Notes under the pieces: generated by a model
Database searches by the model: none
Seen by the model: the letters and a program-made list of their open reading frames with translations, nothing else
Told to the model about the DNA's origin: nothing
From: Parabacteroides hominis
Lineage (GTDB): Bacteria > Bacteroidota > Bacteroidia > Bacteroidales > Tannerellaceae
Reading direction: 5' to 3'
Assembly (NCBI RefSeq): GCF_014287585.1
Contig: NZ_JACOOJ010000002.1
Location: 1-64,000, forward strand
Length of the DNA stretch: 64,000 bases
Part shown: positions 17,998 to 27,263 of the stretch, one piece after another
Position numbering within the stretch: the first letter of the stretch is position 1
Layout of the letters: each line of letters opens with the position of its first letter
Position numbers and translations under genes: made by a program

Positions 17998-19260
17998 TTA
18001 TTTATTCAATACTTGATCATAAATGTTGCGAACTTTCTGTCCGGCATATTCCCATTTGATGTTATCCACCTCTTTCTTGCCTTCTTCTTGCAGGAACTGA
18101 TGCATGGCCGGATATGTGATAATGGCGTACATGGCATCAGCCAACGCCTCGATATCCCAATAATCCACCTTTACTGCATAATCCAAAATCTCGGCACAAC
18201 CGGATTGCTTGGATATAATGGAAGGCACACCACATTGCATCGCTTCGAGCGGAGAGATACCAAACGGTTCCGATACAGACGGCATCACATACACATCACT
18301 GGCTTTCAACACTTCATACACTTGCTTCCCTTTCATAAATCCGGTGAAATGGAAACGGTCTGAAATATTACGGGCAGCCGCCAAACGGATCATCTGATCC
18401 ATCATATCACCGCTACCGGCCATTACGAAACGTGCATAAGGAGCTTTCGCCAACACCTTTGCAGCAGCTTCCACAAAATATTCAGGACCCTTCTGCATCG
18501 TGATACGTCCCAGGAAAGTGATCACTTTGTCTTTCACTCCTTTTTTATCCTGAATGGACAGAATCTCCTGGCTCAACGGTTCGACTGCGTTATGAACGGT
18601 TGTCACTTTCGCGGGATCCTGATGATATTTTTCAATCACCGTCTGGCGGGTCAGGTTACTTACGGTTATGATATGATCCGCATTATCCATGCCATTCTTT
18701 TCTATGGCATATACATCCGGATTCACATTTCCGCGACTACGGTCGTAATCAGTAGCATGCACGTGTATAACAAGAGGTTTGCCACTCACATTCTTGGCAT
18801 GTATTCCGGCCGGATAAGTCAGCCAGTCGTGCGCATGGATAATGTCATACTGTTCCGTACGGGCCACCACGCCTGCAACGATCGAGTAGTTATTGATCTC
18901 TTCCAGCAGGTTATCGGGATAACGGCCGGAAAATTCCATGCATCCAAGATCATTCACGTGACGATAACTGAAATCAGCATAAATATGATCGCGGAGATCA
19001 TAATATTTCTGCGGATCCATGTATTTCGACAATCGCTCCCTGACGTAGTCCATCTGGACATCACGCCATACGATCGGAACATTACACATTCCTATTATTT
19101 TCAGGAAACTCTGGTCTTCATCGCCCCAGGGCTTCGGTATACAAAAAGTTATATCCATATCCGGCTGCATAGCCATTCCTCGTGTAAGACCAAAACTGGC
19201 CGTACCCAGACCTCCCAGGATATGAGGAGGGAATTCCCATCCAAACATCAATGCTTTCAT
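17998..19260 (-). CDS. GT4-family glycosyltransferase, probable glycogen synthase
   Basis: GT-B fold enzyme of 420 residues. N-terminal FGWEFPPHILGGLG carries the glycine-rich sugar-nucleotide loop; IIHAHDW and VIHVHATDYDRS are typical of glycogen-type transferases. The C-terminal half has the EX7E-like PSVSEPFGISPLEAM (about 345-359). It probably elongates alpha-1,4-glucan from a nucleotide sugar. It lies between the debranching enzyme (12 bp upstream) and the GH57 gene. Confidence 0.85.
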   Translation of the reverse strand: MKALMFGWEFPPHILGGLGTASFGLTRGMAMQPDMDITFCIPKPWGDEDQSFLKIIGMCNVPIVWRDVQMDYVRERLSKYMDPQKYYDLRDHIYADFSYRHVNDLGCMEFSGRYPDNLLEEINNYSIVAGVVARTEQYDIIHAHDWLTYPAGIHAKNVSGKPLVIHVHATDYDRSRGNVNPDVYAIEKNGMDNADHIITVSNLTRQTVIEKYHQDPAKVTTVHNAVEPLSQEILSIQDKKGVKDKVITFLGRITMQKGPEYFVEAAAKVLAKAPYARFVMAGSGDMMDQMIRLAAARNISDRFHFTGFMKGKQVYEVLKASDVYVMPSVSEPFGISPLEAMQCGVPSIISKQSGCAEILDYAVKVDYWDIEALADAMYAIITYPAMHQFLQEEGKKEVDNIKWEYAGQKVRNIYDQVLNK

Positions 19261-19272
19261 AATGGTACTGTT

Positions 19273-21207
19273 TTATTCGGCGTTATACTTCTTCAACAAA
19301 TCCACTACCCGGAGGATAGCGGCTACATTCATTGCAAACGAGATAGCTCCTCTACCGATAAACGGCGGATTGCCATCGAACAATTCAGGAATCGTACCGA
19401 TACAATGCAATGACATCTCTTCCTCCAAACTTATCAGCATACGTTCGGCAAAAGGCACGCCGCCCTTTCCAAATACACGAAGATAAGCCTCCAGATAGGC
19501 TCCCAGCAGCCACGGCCAAGCCGTACCTTGATGATAAGCCAAATCCCGTTCATACTGCGGTCCGACATAATAGGGCTTATATCCTTCGCTCTTCGGGCTC
19601 AGTGAACGTAAGCCTTTAGGTGTCAGTAACTCTTTTGTCACGATATCCACCACTGCCCGCTTCTGCATTCTCGTCAACGGAGAATAAGTCATTTCGACCG
19701 CAAAAATCATATTCGGCCGGACACTCCAATCAACCGTCGAACCGTTAACCGAATCAAACAGGTAGTTGTATCCGTTTACAAACGTTTCAGGGAACGATTT
19801 ATCCATCGCCTTGATGATCTTATCAAACTTTTCGACCGGTGCGCCCCCCATCAACTCCGTATAGAAGCACAACGCATTATACCAAAGAGCATTGAATTCC
19901 ACAATATAACCCGAACGAGGGACTACAGGTTTTCCATTAATAGTAGAGTTCATCCAGGTTATGGCTTTATCACGGCCATTTGCAAAAAGCAGACCATTGT
20001 CCATCAATTTCATATCAGGATGTTTCTGGCCTGATATGTATTCCAATATCTCATGCACAAAATCGGCATACAAATCGCGTGCCTTTTCCACACCGACAGA
20101 TTTCGCATACTGCTGTATAGCCCAGATAGCCCATAAAATGACATCCGGATGCTCCAATTCGCGGATCACAGGATCAAACTTATTCTGTGACATAAAGGCA
20201 CGTACAGCCGGCATAGCCGTATGCATGATCTTTTCAAAACGGACGGGGTCGTCAATAGATAACGTACAACCCGGCAACGCAATAAACAGATCTCTCGCGC
20301 GCACCTTAAACCAAGGGTAACCCGCCAACAGATAAGCATCATCCTCCTTCGGACGGAAATAGAACTGCTGTGCCGAATTTTTCAGACAGTTGAAGAAGCT
20401 GGTACGCGGTGTACGCGCATTCACTTCATTTTCATACAAGCTTTTCAGGCGAGTAGTCGTTACGGCACTGTCGCCGGCACTGAAAATAATAGACTCCCCT
20501 TTCTTAATCGGTACTTCGAAATAACCTGGAACATACAAGTCTTCCTGATACGGATAACCTCTTTCTTGTTCTTTCGGATATTCTATTCCAAAATACCAAT
20601 TCGGCTCATATACAAACTTCACTTTCTTGTTAAATTGCATATAAAGCTCAGGATAACCCGGATACATGCAAGTCTTGATACCATTTGTTATCTCCGTATA
20701 GCCCTGATTCACATTCCCGTTTGCCTGTGTCAAAGCCTTAACACTGCGAAAAGCCAAAAACGGACGAAAACGCAGCGTAGTAGCCGAATGGGCATCTTCC
20801 AGCGTGTATTTGATCATGATACGATTTTCATAAAGGGAAAAGACCTTTTCCTTTGAGAAAATAACGCCGCCCACACGATAAACAGTACGGGGAACCGTCT
20901 CAGAACTATACTCACGGATATATTTATGTCCCTTCGGGCTAAAGTTATTGCCCTGATACTTATGTAACCCAAGATTAAATTCCGCGCCATGCTGTATGAC
21001 TGTTTCGTCCATAGACGATAGCAACACATGGTTGTCATCATCTATTGCCGGAACCGGCATCACCAGCAGTCCGTGGTATTTTCTCGTATTACAATCAACG
21101 ACAGTCGTACAATGATAAGCTCCCGTTCGGTTGGTCCGGAGCACTTCACGGGTCAAAGACTCCTCCAAGTTTATCATTACTGTCTTGTCAAATTTAAGAT
21201 AACTCAT
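19273..21207 (-). CDS. Archaeal-type glycogen debranching enzyme (amylo-alpha-1,6-glucosidase, GH133)
   Basis: Protein of 644 residues. The N-terminal GDE_N beta domain (about 1-240: TNRTGAYHCTTVVDCNTRKYHG) is followed by an (alpha/alpha)6 GDE_C domain (about 270-640) with GYPWFKVRARDLFIALPG, ITWMNSTINGKPVVPRSG and QGTAWPWLLG. It removes alpha-1,6 branches from glycogen. First gene of the three-gene operon; a strong promoter lies about 70 bp upstream. Confidence 0.9.
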   Translation of the reverse strand: MSYLKFDKTVMINLEESLTREVLRTNRTGAYHCTTVVDCNTRKYHGLLVMPVPAIDDDNHVLLSSMDETVIQHGAEFNLGLHKYQGNNFSPKGHKYIREYSSETVPRTVYRVGGVIFSKEKVFSLYENRIMIKYTLEDAHSATTLRFRPFLAFRSVKALTQANGNVNQGYTEITNGIKTCMYPGYPELYMQFNKKVKFVYEPNWYFGIEYPKEQERGYPYQEDLYVPGYFEVPIKKGESIIFSAGDSAVTTTRLKSLYENEVNARTPRTSFFNCLKNSAQQFYFRPKEDDAYLLAGYPWFKVRARDLFIALPGCTLSIDDPVRFEKIMHTAMPAVRAFMSQNKFDPVIRELEHPDVILWAIWAIQQYAKSVGVEKARDLYADFVHEILEYISGQKHPDMKLMDNGLLFANGRDKAITWMNSTINGKPVVPRSGYIVEFNALWYNALCFYTELMGGAPVEKFDKIIKAMDKSFPETFVNGYNYLFDSVNGSTVDWSVRPNMIFAVEMTYSPLTRMQKRAVVDIVTKELLTPKGLRSLSPKSEGYKPYYVGPQYERDLAYHQGTAWPWLLGAYLEAYLRVFGKGGVPFAERMLISLEEEMSLHCIGTIPELFDGNPPFIGRGAISFAMNVAAILRVVDLLKKYNAE

Positions 21208-21274
21208 ATTTTTATATTTGGTTTTAAGTTTACGCTTTAACGTGATAACAAATAAATTGATTCTATATTCTGAC

Positions 21275-21306
21275 CAAAAGTATCACTTAAAAAATAAAAA
21301 AACAAA
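21275..21306 (-). promoter_or_regulatory. Promoter of the glycogen operon
   Basis: On the minus strand, TTTG (21303-21306) and TACTTTTG (21275-21282) are 20 nt apart, a full match to the Bacteroidetes consensus. The rest of 21208-21529 is AT-rich and holds only this and the divergent peptidase promoter. Confidence 0.8.
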
Positions 21307-21494
21307 TTTGCTTTCATATTTATTTAGAAATTTCATTTTTCCTTATCCAAAAACAGTTTGATTGATAATTTGTTACGAATATGCAGAAGTCCGTATATGT
21401 GTTGTCAAACACATGCGGAGCTGTTAAAAACTACCAAATCCGCTTATTTGGCATCGTCCGAAAATCAAGACAGTTTTATTTACCGATTATTCCG

Positions 21495-21502
21495 TACCTT
21501 TG
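21495..21502 (+). promoter_or_regulatory. Promoter -7 box of the M3 peptidase gene
   Basis: TACCTTTG lies 28 bp before the ATG at 21530. No clean TTTG is seen at -33. The position argues against the in-frame ATG at 21500. Confidence 0.6.
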
Positions 21503-21529
21503 TTATATAATAAATCAACACTAAAGAAT

Positions 21530-23605
21530 ATGGATCAAAATAACGAAAATCCCTTTTTCGGGATCTATCAGACACCATTCGGAACTCCTCCGTTCGATCG
21601 AATCAAGACAGAGCATTACGAGCCGGCTTTTGACGAAGGAATCCGTCAACTGGATGAAGAAGTCCGGGCAATAGCCGGTAATACGGAAATTCCTACATTC
21701 GACAATACGGTCGTAGCGCTCGAACGTAGCGGTAAACTACTGGAGAAAGTCAGTTCAGCCTTCTTTAATGTATTGAATGCGGAAGCAGATGACGAGATGA
21801 TGGAAATCTCCCAGCGTGTATCGCCCAAACTGTCGGAAAGTTCCAACAATATTTATTTGAATGAAAAACTATTTACGCGGATAAAAAGTGTTTACGACCG
21901 GAAAGAAGATTTACTTCTCTCCACGGAAGACACACGCTTGTTAGAAAAAACATTCGAAGCCTTTTCCGTGCGCGGCGCCTCCCTCAACCCTGAAGACAAA
22001 GAAAAATATCGCAAGCTAAGTTCTGAATTGAGCTTGCTTTCCCTGACATTCGATCAGAATGCATTGAAAGACAAGAACCGTTACGAACTGTTGCTGACAG
22101 AAGAAAGCGAATTGGAAGGATTGCCGGAAAGCATACGCGAAGCAGCCGCACTCAGGGCTAAAGAAAAAGGGAAAAGCGGATGGCTGTTCAATCTTTCGGC
22201 CCCCAGCTACGTGCCTTTCATGCGTTACTCGGCTTTACGCGAATTGCGGGAAAAGATGTACCGGGAATATATGAGCGTCGCCAGTAAAGGCGATGAATAC
22301 GATAACAAAGAGATCATACGGAAAATCGTCAATATCCGCCTGGAAATCGCACAACTGATGGGGCACATCAATTATGCCGACTATAAGCTGAAACAGACAA
22401 TGGCCAAAACTCCGGCACGCGTCTATAAATTACTGAACGAACTTCTGGAAGCATACAAACCGGTTGCCAAGGGCGAATACGAAGCCGTACAAGGATTTGC
22501 TTTAGGAACGGAAAAAGAAAACATAACCGTTATGCCCTGGGATTGGAGCTATTATTCCGAAAAGCTGAAAGATATCCGTTTCAATGTAAACGATGAAATG
22601 ACGCGTCCCTATTTTGAACTGGACAATGTAAAGAAAGGCGTTTTCGGCCTGGCTACCCGACTATATGGTATTACGTTCAAAGAAAATAAAGAGATTCCGG
22701 TTTATCATCCCGAAGTGCAGGCATACGAAGTCTACGACGCAGACGGCAAATTCCTTTCCATATTATATACAGACTTCCATCCGCGTGACGGAAAGCAGTC
22801 AGGAGCCTGGATGAACAGCATAAAAGAGCAGTACCAGGATGAAGATGGAAAAGACAGCCGGCCTCAAATCATTATCGTGATGAACTTCACCCGTCCGACC
22901 GAGACAAAGCCTTCCCTGCTGACTTTCGACGAAGTCAACACCTTATTGCATGAATTCGGACATGCCCTGCACGGCATGTTTGCCAAAGGATCGTATGCAA
23001 GCCTTTCCGGAACAAATGTCTATCGAGACTTTGTGGAACTTCCTTCCCAACTGATGGAGAACTGGCTGACAGAAAAAGAATTCCTGGACCAGATCGCCAC
23101 TCATTACCAGACCGGAGAAAAGATCCCGCAGGAATTAGTACAAAAATTAATCGATGCCGCCAACTTCAACGCCGGTTATGCTTGCTGCCGCCAACTTAGC
23201 TTCGGTTTCCTGGATATGGCCTGGCACACCCGGACAGAGCCGTTTGACGGAGATGTAATCGCTTTCGAGAAAGAAGCCTGGAAACAGACCGTTATTGTCC
23301 CGGAAGTTCCCGGAACTTTGATGAGCAGCAGCTTCGGGCATATCTTCTCCGGAGGATATTCAGCCGGCTATTATGGGTATAAATGGGCGGAAGTCTTGGA
23401 TGCCGATGCTTTCTCCCTTTTCAAAGAGACTGGGATCTTCAACAAAGAGACAGCCCGCTCTTTCCGCGAAAACGTTTTGGAAAAAGGCGGCACTGAAGAT
23501 CCGGATATCTTGTATAGACGTTTCCGGGGAAAGGAGCCTGAAATCGAAGCGCTGTTAAAAAGGAACGGCATAAATACATTACAATCGAATAGGCCTGCTT
23601 CTTAA
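21530..23605 (+). CDS. M3-family zinc metallopeptidase (peptidyl-dipeptidase Dcp-like)
   Basis: Oligopeptidase of 691 residues. The zinc site HEFGHALHG (HExxH, near residue 479) and a downstream Glu region (NVYRDFVELPSQLMENW) are intact. The N-terminal NPFFGIYQTPFGTPPFDRI is typical of Bacteroidales Dcp/OpdA homologues. There is no signal peptide. It degrades short peptides. The last 27 bp overlap the convergent histidine phosphatase gene. Confidence 0.9.
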   Translation: MDQNNENPFFGIYQTPFGTPPFDRIKTEHYEPAFDEGIRQLDEEVRAIAGNTEIPTFDNTVVALERSGKLLEKVSSAFFNVLNAEADDEMMEISQRVSPKLSESSNNIYLNEKLFTRIKSVYDRKEDLLLSTEDTRLLEKTFEAFSVRGASLNPEDKEKYRKLSSELSLLSLTFDQNALKDKNRYELLLTEESELEGLPESIREAAALRAKEKGKSGWLFNLSAPSYVPFMRYSALRELREKMYREYMSVASKGDEYDNKEIIRKIVNIRLEIAQLMGHINYADYKLKQTMAKTPARVYKLLNELLEAYKPVAKGEYEAVQGFALGTEKENITVMPWDWSYYSEKLKDIRFNVNDEMTRPYFELDNVKKGVFGLATRLYGITFKENKEIPVYHPEVQAYEVYDADGKFLSILYTDFHPRDGKQSGAWMNSIKEQYQDEDGKDSRPQIIIVMNFTRPTETKPSLLTFDEVNTLLHEFGHALHGMFAKGSYASLSGTNVYRDFVELPSQLMENWLTEKEFLDQIATHYQTGEKIPQELVQKLIDAANFNAGYACCRQLSFGFLDMAWHTRTEPFDGDVIAFEKEAWKQTVIVPEVPGTLMSSSFGHIFSGGYSAGYYGYKWAEVLDADAFSLFKETGIFNKETARSFRENVLEKGGTEDPDILYRRFRGKEPEIEALLKRNGINTLQSNRPAS

Positions 23606-24250
23606 AACAGCAGTCTTATCCAGTTTCAATGGAGTTATCAATTCATAATCAGCTGTTTGTTTGTTCAATTCCAAAATTATCAACTCTCCATTTTTAGGAG
23701 AAAGCATTTGTTCGAATTCTTCTACTGTAAGATGAAACCAACGCATGATAAACAAACGAATAGCAAGAGAATGAGTTATTAACACACAATTCCTCGGATA
23801 ATCGTCACTTACAAAATCGCGATGGAGAGAGCCTAACAGATCATTAATACGATCGTATACATCTGTACCGGCCTCTCCTCCCGGAAAACGATAATAAAAT
23901 ATCCCATATTCTTTTCGCTCCCGTTTCAATTGTTGTAACTCTCCATAAGTACGTAAATACCCCCATTCCTGTTCACGCAACCGCGGTTCTTCATTATATC
24001 TGAATTGTTGTCGCGGGAAACTACGCGCTATATTTTCAAAAGTCGAACGCGTCCTCCAAAAAGGAGAAACATAAAAATACATCGATTCGTCCTTCACCAA
24101 CTCTTTCAACTTTTCTCCAGCTTCCAACGCTTGCCGAATTCCATTTTCAGTCAGTTCAATAGTATAATCCGGCTCTGTAGCGAATTTACTTTCATCAGTA
24201 TTGGCATGGCATTCACCATGACGGATGAGGATGATGCGATCTGGTTTCAT
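23579..24250 (-). CDS. Histidine phosphatase (phosphoglycerate mutase-like) at the end of the cmr operon
   Basis: Protein of 223 residues. The catalytic RHGE (10-13), Arg in SPFWRTRSTFENI, Glu in REQEWGYL and the second His in VLITHSLAIRLF are all present, so it should be active. The substrate is unknown. It starts only 7 bp after cmr6 on the same strand, so it is co-transcribed with the CRISPR effector genes. It may have been recruited as an accessory enzyme or may simply be read through. Its 3-prime end overlaps the M3 peptidase gene by 27 bp, marking the island edge. It is not a known core Cmr component. Confidence 0.85.
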   Translation of the reverse strand: MKPDRIILIRHGECHANTDESKFATEPDYTIELTENGIRQALEAGEKLKELVKDESMYFYVSPFWRTRSTFENIARSFPRQQFRYNEEPRLREQEWGYLRTYGELQQLKRERKEYGIFYYRFPGGEAGTDVYDRINDLLGSLHRDFVSDDYPRNCVLITHSLAIRLFIMRWFHLTVEEFEQMLSPKNGELIILELNKQTADYELITPLKLDKTAVLRSRPIRL

Positions 24251-24257
24251 AATGATA

Positions 24258-25022
24258 TTATTTTACTAATACGCTCAAAAACTGTCCATACCCGACATTC
24301 GTTTTAGCACCAATACCGACAGTTTCCAAAATATCTTTGAATAGATTCAATTTCTTACCTGAACTATACGTTTTTCCATTAACCTTACACTCTGATTCAT
24401 GCAATCTAAACCTGAACTCAATCTTACATCCAGAAGCAATTTTCAACATTGTGATAGGAATAGGCTCTTTTAAAGGTCCCTCTGTATGGGGAGTAATGGC
24501 ATCTTCTTCAAGAAAATGCTTTTTTTTATTTGGTTCTACTATTACAGCATCAAAAAAAACATCACGTTTATAAATAGATATGTGAGTCCCATCCTTTCTT
24601 ACTCCATCAAAGATCTCTTTCTTCAACACTTTTCCTTCTTCTTCCGGTATTCCCTCTTTAGCACAAAAAACTTCAAAATAACTTTTCAACATACCTTTAA
24701 CAGACGAACCATAAACAACAGGCATACCGGTAGTATAATCGAAATGCATACCCAAATTAAATGCCCCCTTCAATTTTTTGGAACTATGCTCTAACCCAAT
24801 ACCTGTCACCAAACCTGGATAAGCGATTTCCGCCAGCAGACAGTTCGAACAAATCTCTAACTTCTTTATTTCCTCCAATTCAGCTTCTTTAATTGCCTTA
24901 TTCATCTTTTGAATAGATTTTTGGCTATCATCATCCGGCTTTCCTCCCCGTCCTATCACATAATCAAAATTGACCCTTTTATAATAATCCTGATAAAAGA
25001 GTTTGCCTATATTCTGTTTCAT
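24258..25022 (-). CDS. cmr6: Type III-B RAMP protein Cmr6
   Basis: RAMP subunit of 254 residues, Cas7-type, that caps the Cmr filament near the 3-prime end of the crRNA. It has GSSVKGMLKSYFE (about 105), the Cmr6-like LLAEIAYPGLVTGIGLEHSS, and the C-terminal glycine-rich loop GAKTNVGYGQF. Nearly abuts cmr5 (1 bp). Order and spacing match a complete Cmr operon. Confidence 0.9.
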   Translation of the reverse strand: MKQNIGKLFYQDYYKRVNFDYVIGRGGKPDDDSQKSIQKMNKAIKEAELEEIKKLEICSNCLLAEIAYPGLVTGIGLEHSSKKLKGAFNLGMHFDYTTGMPVVYGSSVKGMLKSYFEVFCAKEGIPEEEGKVLKKEIFDGVRKDGTHISIYKRDVFFDAVIVEPNKKKHFLEEDAITPHTEGPLKEPIPITMLKIASGCKIEFRFRLHESECKVNGKTYSSGKKLNLFKDILETVGIGAKTNVGYGQFLSVLVK

Positions 25023-25023
25023 A

Positions 25024-25401
25024 TCATCCCAATTTATAAGTTCTTATCACCTGTTTCAAAGCAACAGAGCAATTGATTATTTCCGTTTTCCTTTCCTCTG
25101 TCGTTGAAGCTAATATATTCCTAACCAACGATTCCAAATCATCATATCCTAACATTTTGGCGATCACCTCCAATAAACATCTCCGATGCGCTTCTCCCTG
25201 CTTCGGCTCATCTTGATAATATACAGCAATGGTTGGTTTCAAACCTATCATTAGGACAGATACTCCCAATGCGGATATTTGACCATTATAACTTTCATAT
25301 ATAGTTTTCGAAGAACGATCCTTAAATAATGGGCATTGTTCCCATTCTTGAAGAATCCGTTCGGCCGATTCCATCAATTCTTTATTTGTATCCCTATTCA
25401 T
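25024..25401 (-). CDS. cmr5: Type III-B small subunit Cmr5
   Basis: All-helical small subunit of 125 residues. Its Cys/Tyr-containing helices (YESYNGQISALGVSVLMIGLKPTIAVYYQ) resemble Cmr5 (Cas11-type). It stacks along the Cmr4 backbone and helps hold target RNA. Identified mainly by size and position between cmr4 (12 bp upstream) and cmr6. Confidence 0.85.
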   Translation of the reverse strand: MNRDTNKELMESAERILQEWEQCPLFKDRSSKTIYESYNGQISALGVSVLMIGLKPTIAVYYQDEPKQGEAHRRCLLEVIAKMLGYDDLESLVRNILASTTEERKTEIINCSVALKQVIRTYKLG

Positions 25402-25413
25402 AACAATATACTT

Positions 25414-26115
25414 TTATAGTTTAACAAATTTACAATACCCATAACCGATGGTTGCATTTGCTCCAATCTGGACGATCTTTCCATCTAACACATCCAAGTC
25501 ATTCTGATTTGGAGTAGCAATAATAACAGCCAATACAGACTTAGACGGAAGAACCTGCTCATACCACAAATTTACGCTTTCGCCGTTATCCAGGCAGTTA
25601 CGAGCAATAATCGGTAATGATTCATCATTGCAAAGGTTTTTAAAATCATCTTCGGAGGTAGATTTTTTAGTTCCAGAAAACAGTTCATTTAGCTTTGACT
25701 CAATCATCTCTTTCCCGCCATCAAAACCTAAAACTTTTGTCTTTTCTACAAAATCATTAATTACTTCATCACAGTAAACCAGTTGATAAACCTCATTTGT
25801 ATTGTTTGTGATTGACTTTGGCAAATAAAGTAGATTTGCATCAAAGAATATCGCCCCTCCTTTTTGGGTATCTGATGTTTTACCATTCTTTACAGAACCA
25901 AACAAACCCACTATTTTTTTCTCATCAAAATGAAGTTCTTCTGTCAAAAATTCTTTTACAGCCCCTTTCAACGAACTGGAATTAATGCACGGCAATGTGG
26001 TGGTAACATCACGCTGGATCGCTTTATCAATCACCCCAAAGCTAACAACACTTTCATTTCCTACATGTAGATTTGTCTGGGGAATAATCAGCCAGACAGT
26101 AGCTTTTTTGTTCAT
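25414..26115 (-). CDS. cmr4: Type III-B backbone nuclease Cmr4
   Basis: Cas7-type backbone subunit of 233 residues, which cuts target RNA at 6-nt steps. N-terminal TNLHVGNESVVSFGVIDKAIQRD contains an Asp (about residue 30) where Cmr4 proteins carry the catalytic acid. INSSSLKGAVKEFL and the glycine-rich C-terminus (GANATIGYGYC) are typical. Somewhat shorter than many Cmr4 proteins. It lies 5 bp after cmr3. Confidence 0.9.
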   Translation of the reverse strand: MNKKATVWLIIPQTNLHVGNESVVSFGVIDKAIQRDVTTTLPCINSSSLKGAVKEFLTEELHFDEKKIVGLFGSVKNGKTSDTQKGGAIFFDANLLYLPKSITNNTNEVYQLVYCDEVINDFVEKTKVLGFDGGKEMIESKLNELFSGTKKSTSEDDFKNLCNDESLPIIARNCLDNGESVNLWYEQVLPSKSVLAVIIATPNQNDLDVLDGKIVQIGANATIGYGYCKFVKL

Positions 26116-26120
26116 ATCAT

Positions 26121-27263
26121 TTATTTTTGTTTGATTTTACAATACTTGTTATATCCTACCTGCACAAATTCTTTGCAACTATCCAATGCTTTACAAAACT
26201 CATCCATCTTTGTCGAATTTTCAAAATAGAAAACAGAACCGGACTCATATAAATCATAACGCTCAAAACTGCGTAGCGATTTATACTTCACATTATAATC
26301 CCGTGCTTCTATACTATTCGATGAACTCAAGAAACGAAAAGGCCGAACCCGAGTAATCGCATAACGAACATACTCCATCGTTTTCTTCTCTTTCTCAACA
26401 AACAATGGCAGATAAGAGTCTGACAGTAACACAACACGTAAACTATCCGCCTCGTGAGGAAGAAAACCGCACTGACCATCAGACAACTCTGCTTTAAACA
26501 AAAAGTTGGAATCATCAGCCCCGAGCTTGACAAACGTCCCAGAATAAACAGTCAAATCGGCTTTTGCTTCAACCTCGAATGCAAAACAAAAGTCACGCTC
26601 CAACCGATAAGAAATCTGCTTATAAAAAGCAGCATTCTTTACTTTTCCCTCATAATCTTTGTCAATGCCGATGCGAGAATCTTTTTTGAACAAGTCTTCT
26701 TCTTTTTTTCTATCAGTCCCATCAGGCGTGATATAATATGTGCCGAGTTGTTCTTTACCTGAATAATTGGGACTTTTATTTTTTCTCATCCTTATTTGAG
26801 GGATCTCCATTTTTACCTGATTGATGTTGGCACAAATACTTTTACTAAAATCCACATCCAAATCAGCATCATATCCTTCTTTAAAATAAGCTTTACACTC
26901 TTTTTGATTATAAAGAAAGCAAGGCCCCAAACGGTCAATCTTTCCAAAATTAGCTTCTATATGATCAGATTTTACATTAAAACTCTTCTCTCCAATCCAT
27001 GCCATAACCTCATTCACCACACCTTTCTTTATATGATTTTCTTTACTATCAAACAGCTGGTCATTATTTGATAACAAAAGGAAACGCAACATCCCCAATA
27101 AGGATGTCTGCTGAGGCATCTTAAATGAATGAATAATATAGCTGGCATAGTTTGTCACCTCTTTTCCTTTAAGACTGTCCGATTGGAATGTCATATCTCC
27201 ACCAAAAAAGAACTTCCCCAACGGGATAAGTTTCACCAAATATTTGTTTTTCGTTTCACTCAT
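26121..27263 (-). CDS. cmr3: Type III-B subunit Cmr3
   Basis: Cas5-like subunit of 380 residues, which grips the crRNA 5-prime handle beside Cas10. KLIPLGKFFFGGD is the usual Cmr3 opening, and MPQQTSLLGMLRFLLL (about 50-65) is a family landmark. The ATG at 27263, after an AAGGAG site, is preferred over 27281. It overlaps the cas10 stop by 8 bp (ATGAGTGA), indicating translational coupling. Confidence 0.9.
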   Translation of the reverse strand: MSETKNKYLVKLIPLGKFFFGGDMTFQSDSLKGKEVTNYASYIIHSFKMPQQTSLLGMLRFLLLSNNDQLFDSKENHIKKGVVNEVMAWIGEKSFNVKSDHIEANFGKIDRLGPCFLYNQKECKAYFKEGYDADLDVDFSKSICANINQVKMEIPQIRMRKNKSPNYSGKEQLGTYYITPDGTDRKKEEDLFKKDSRIGIDKDYEGKVKNAAFYKQISYRLERDFCFAFEVEAKADLTVYSGTFVKLGADDSNFLFKAELSDGQCGFLPHEADSLRVVLLSDSYLPLFVEKEKKTMEYVRYAITRVRPFRFLSSSNSIEARDYNVKYKSLRSFERYDLYESGSVFYFENSTKMDEFCKALDSCKEFVQVGYNKYCKIKQK

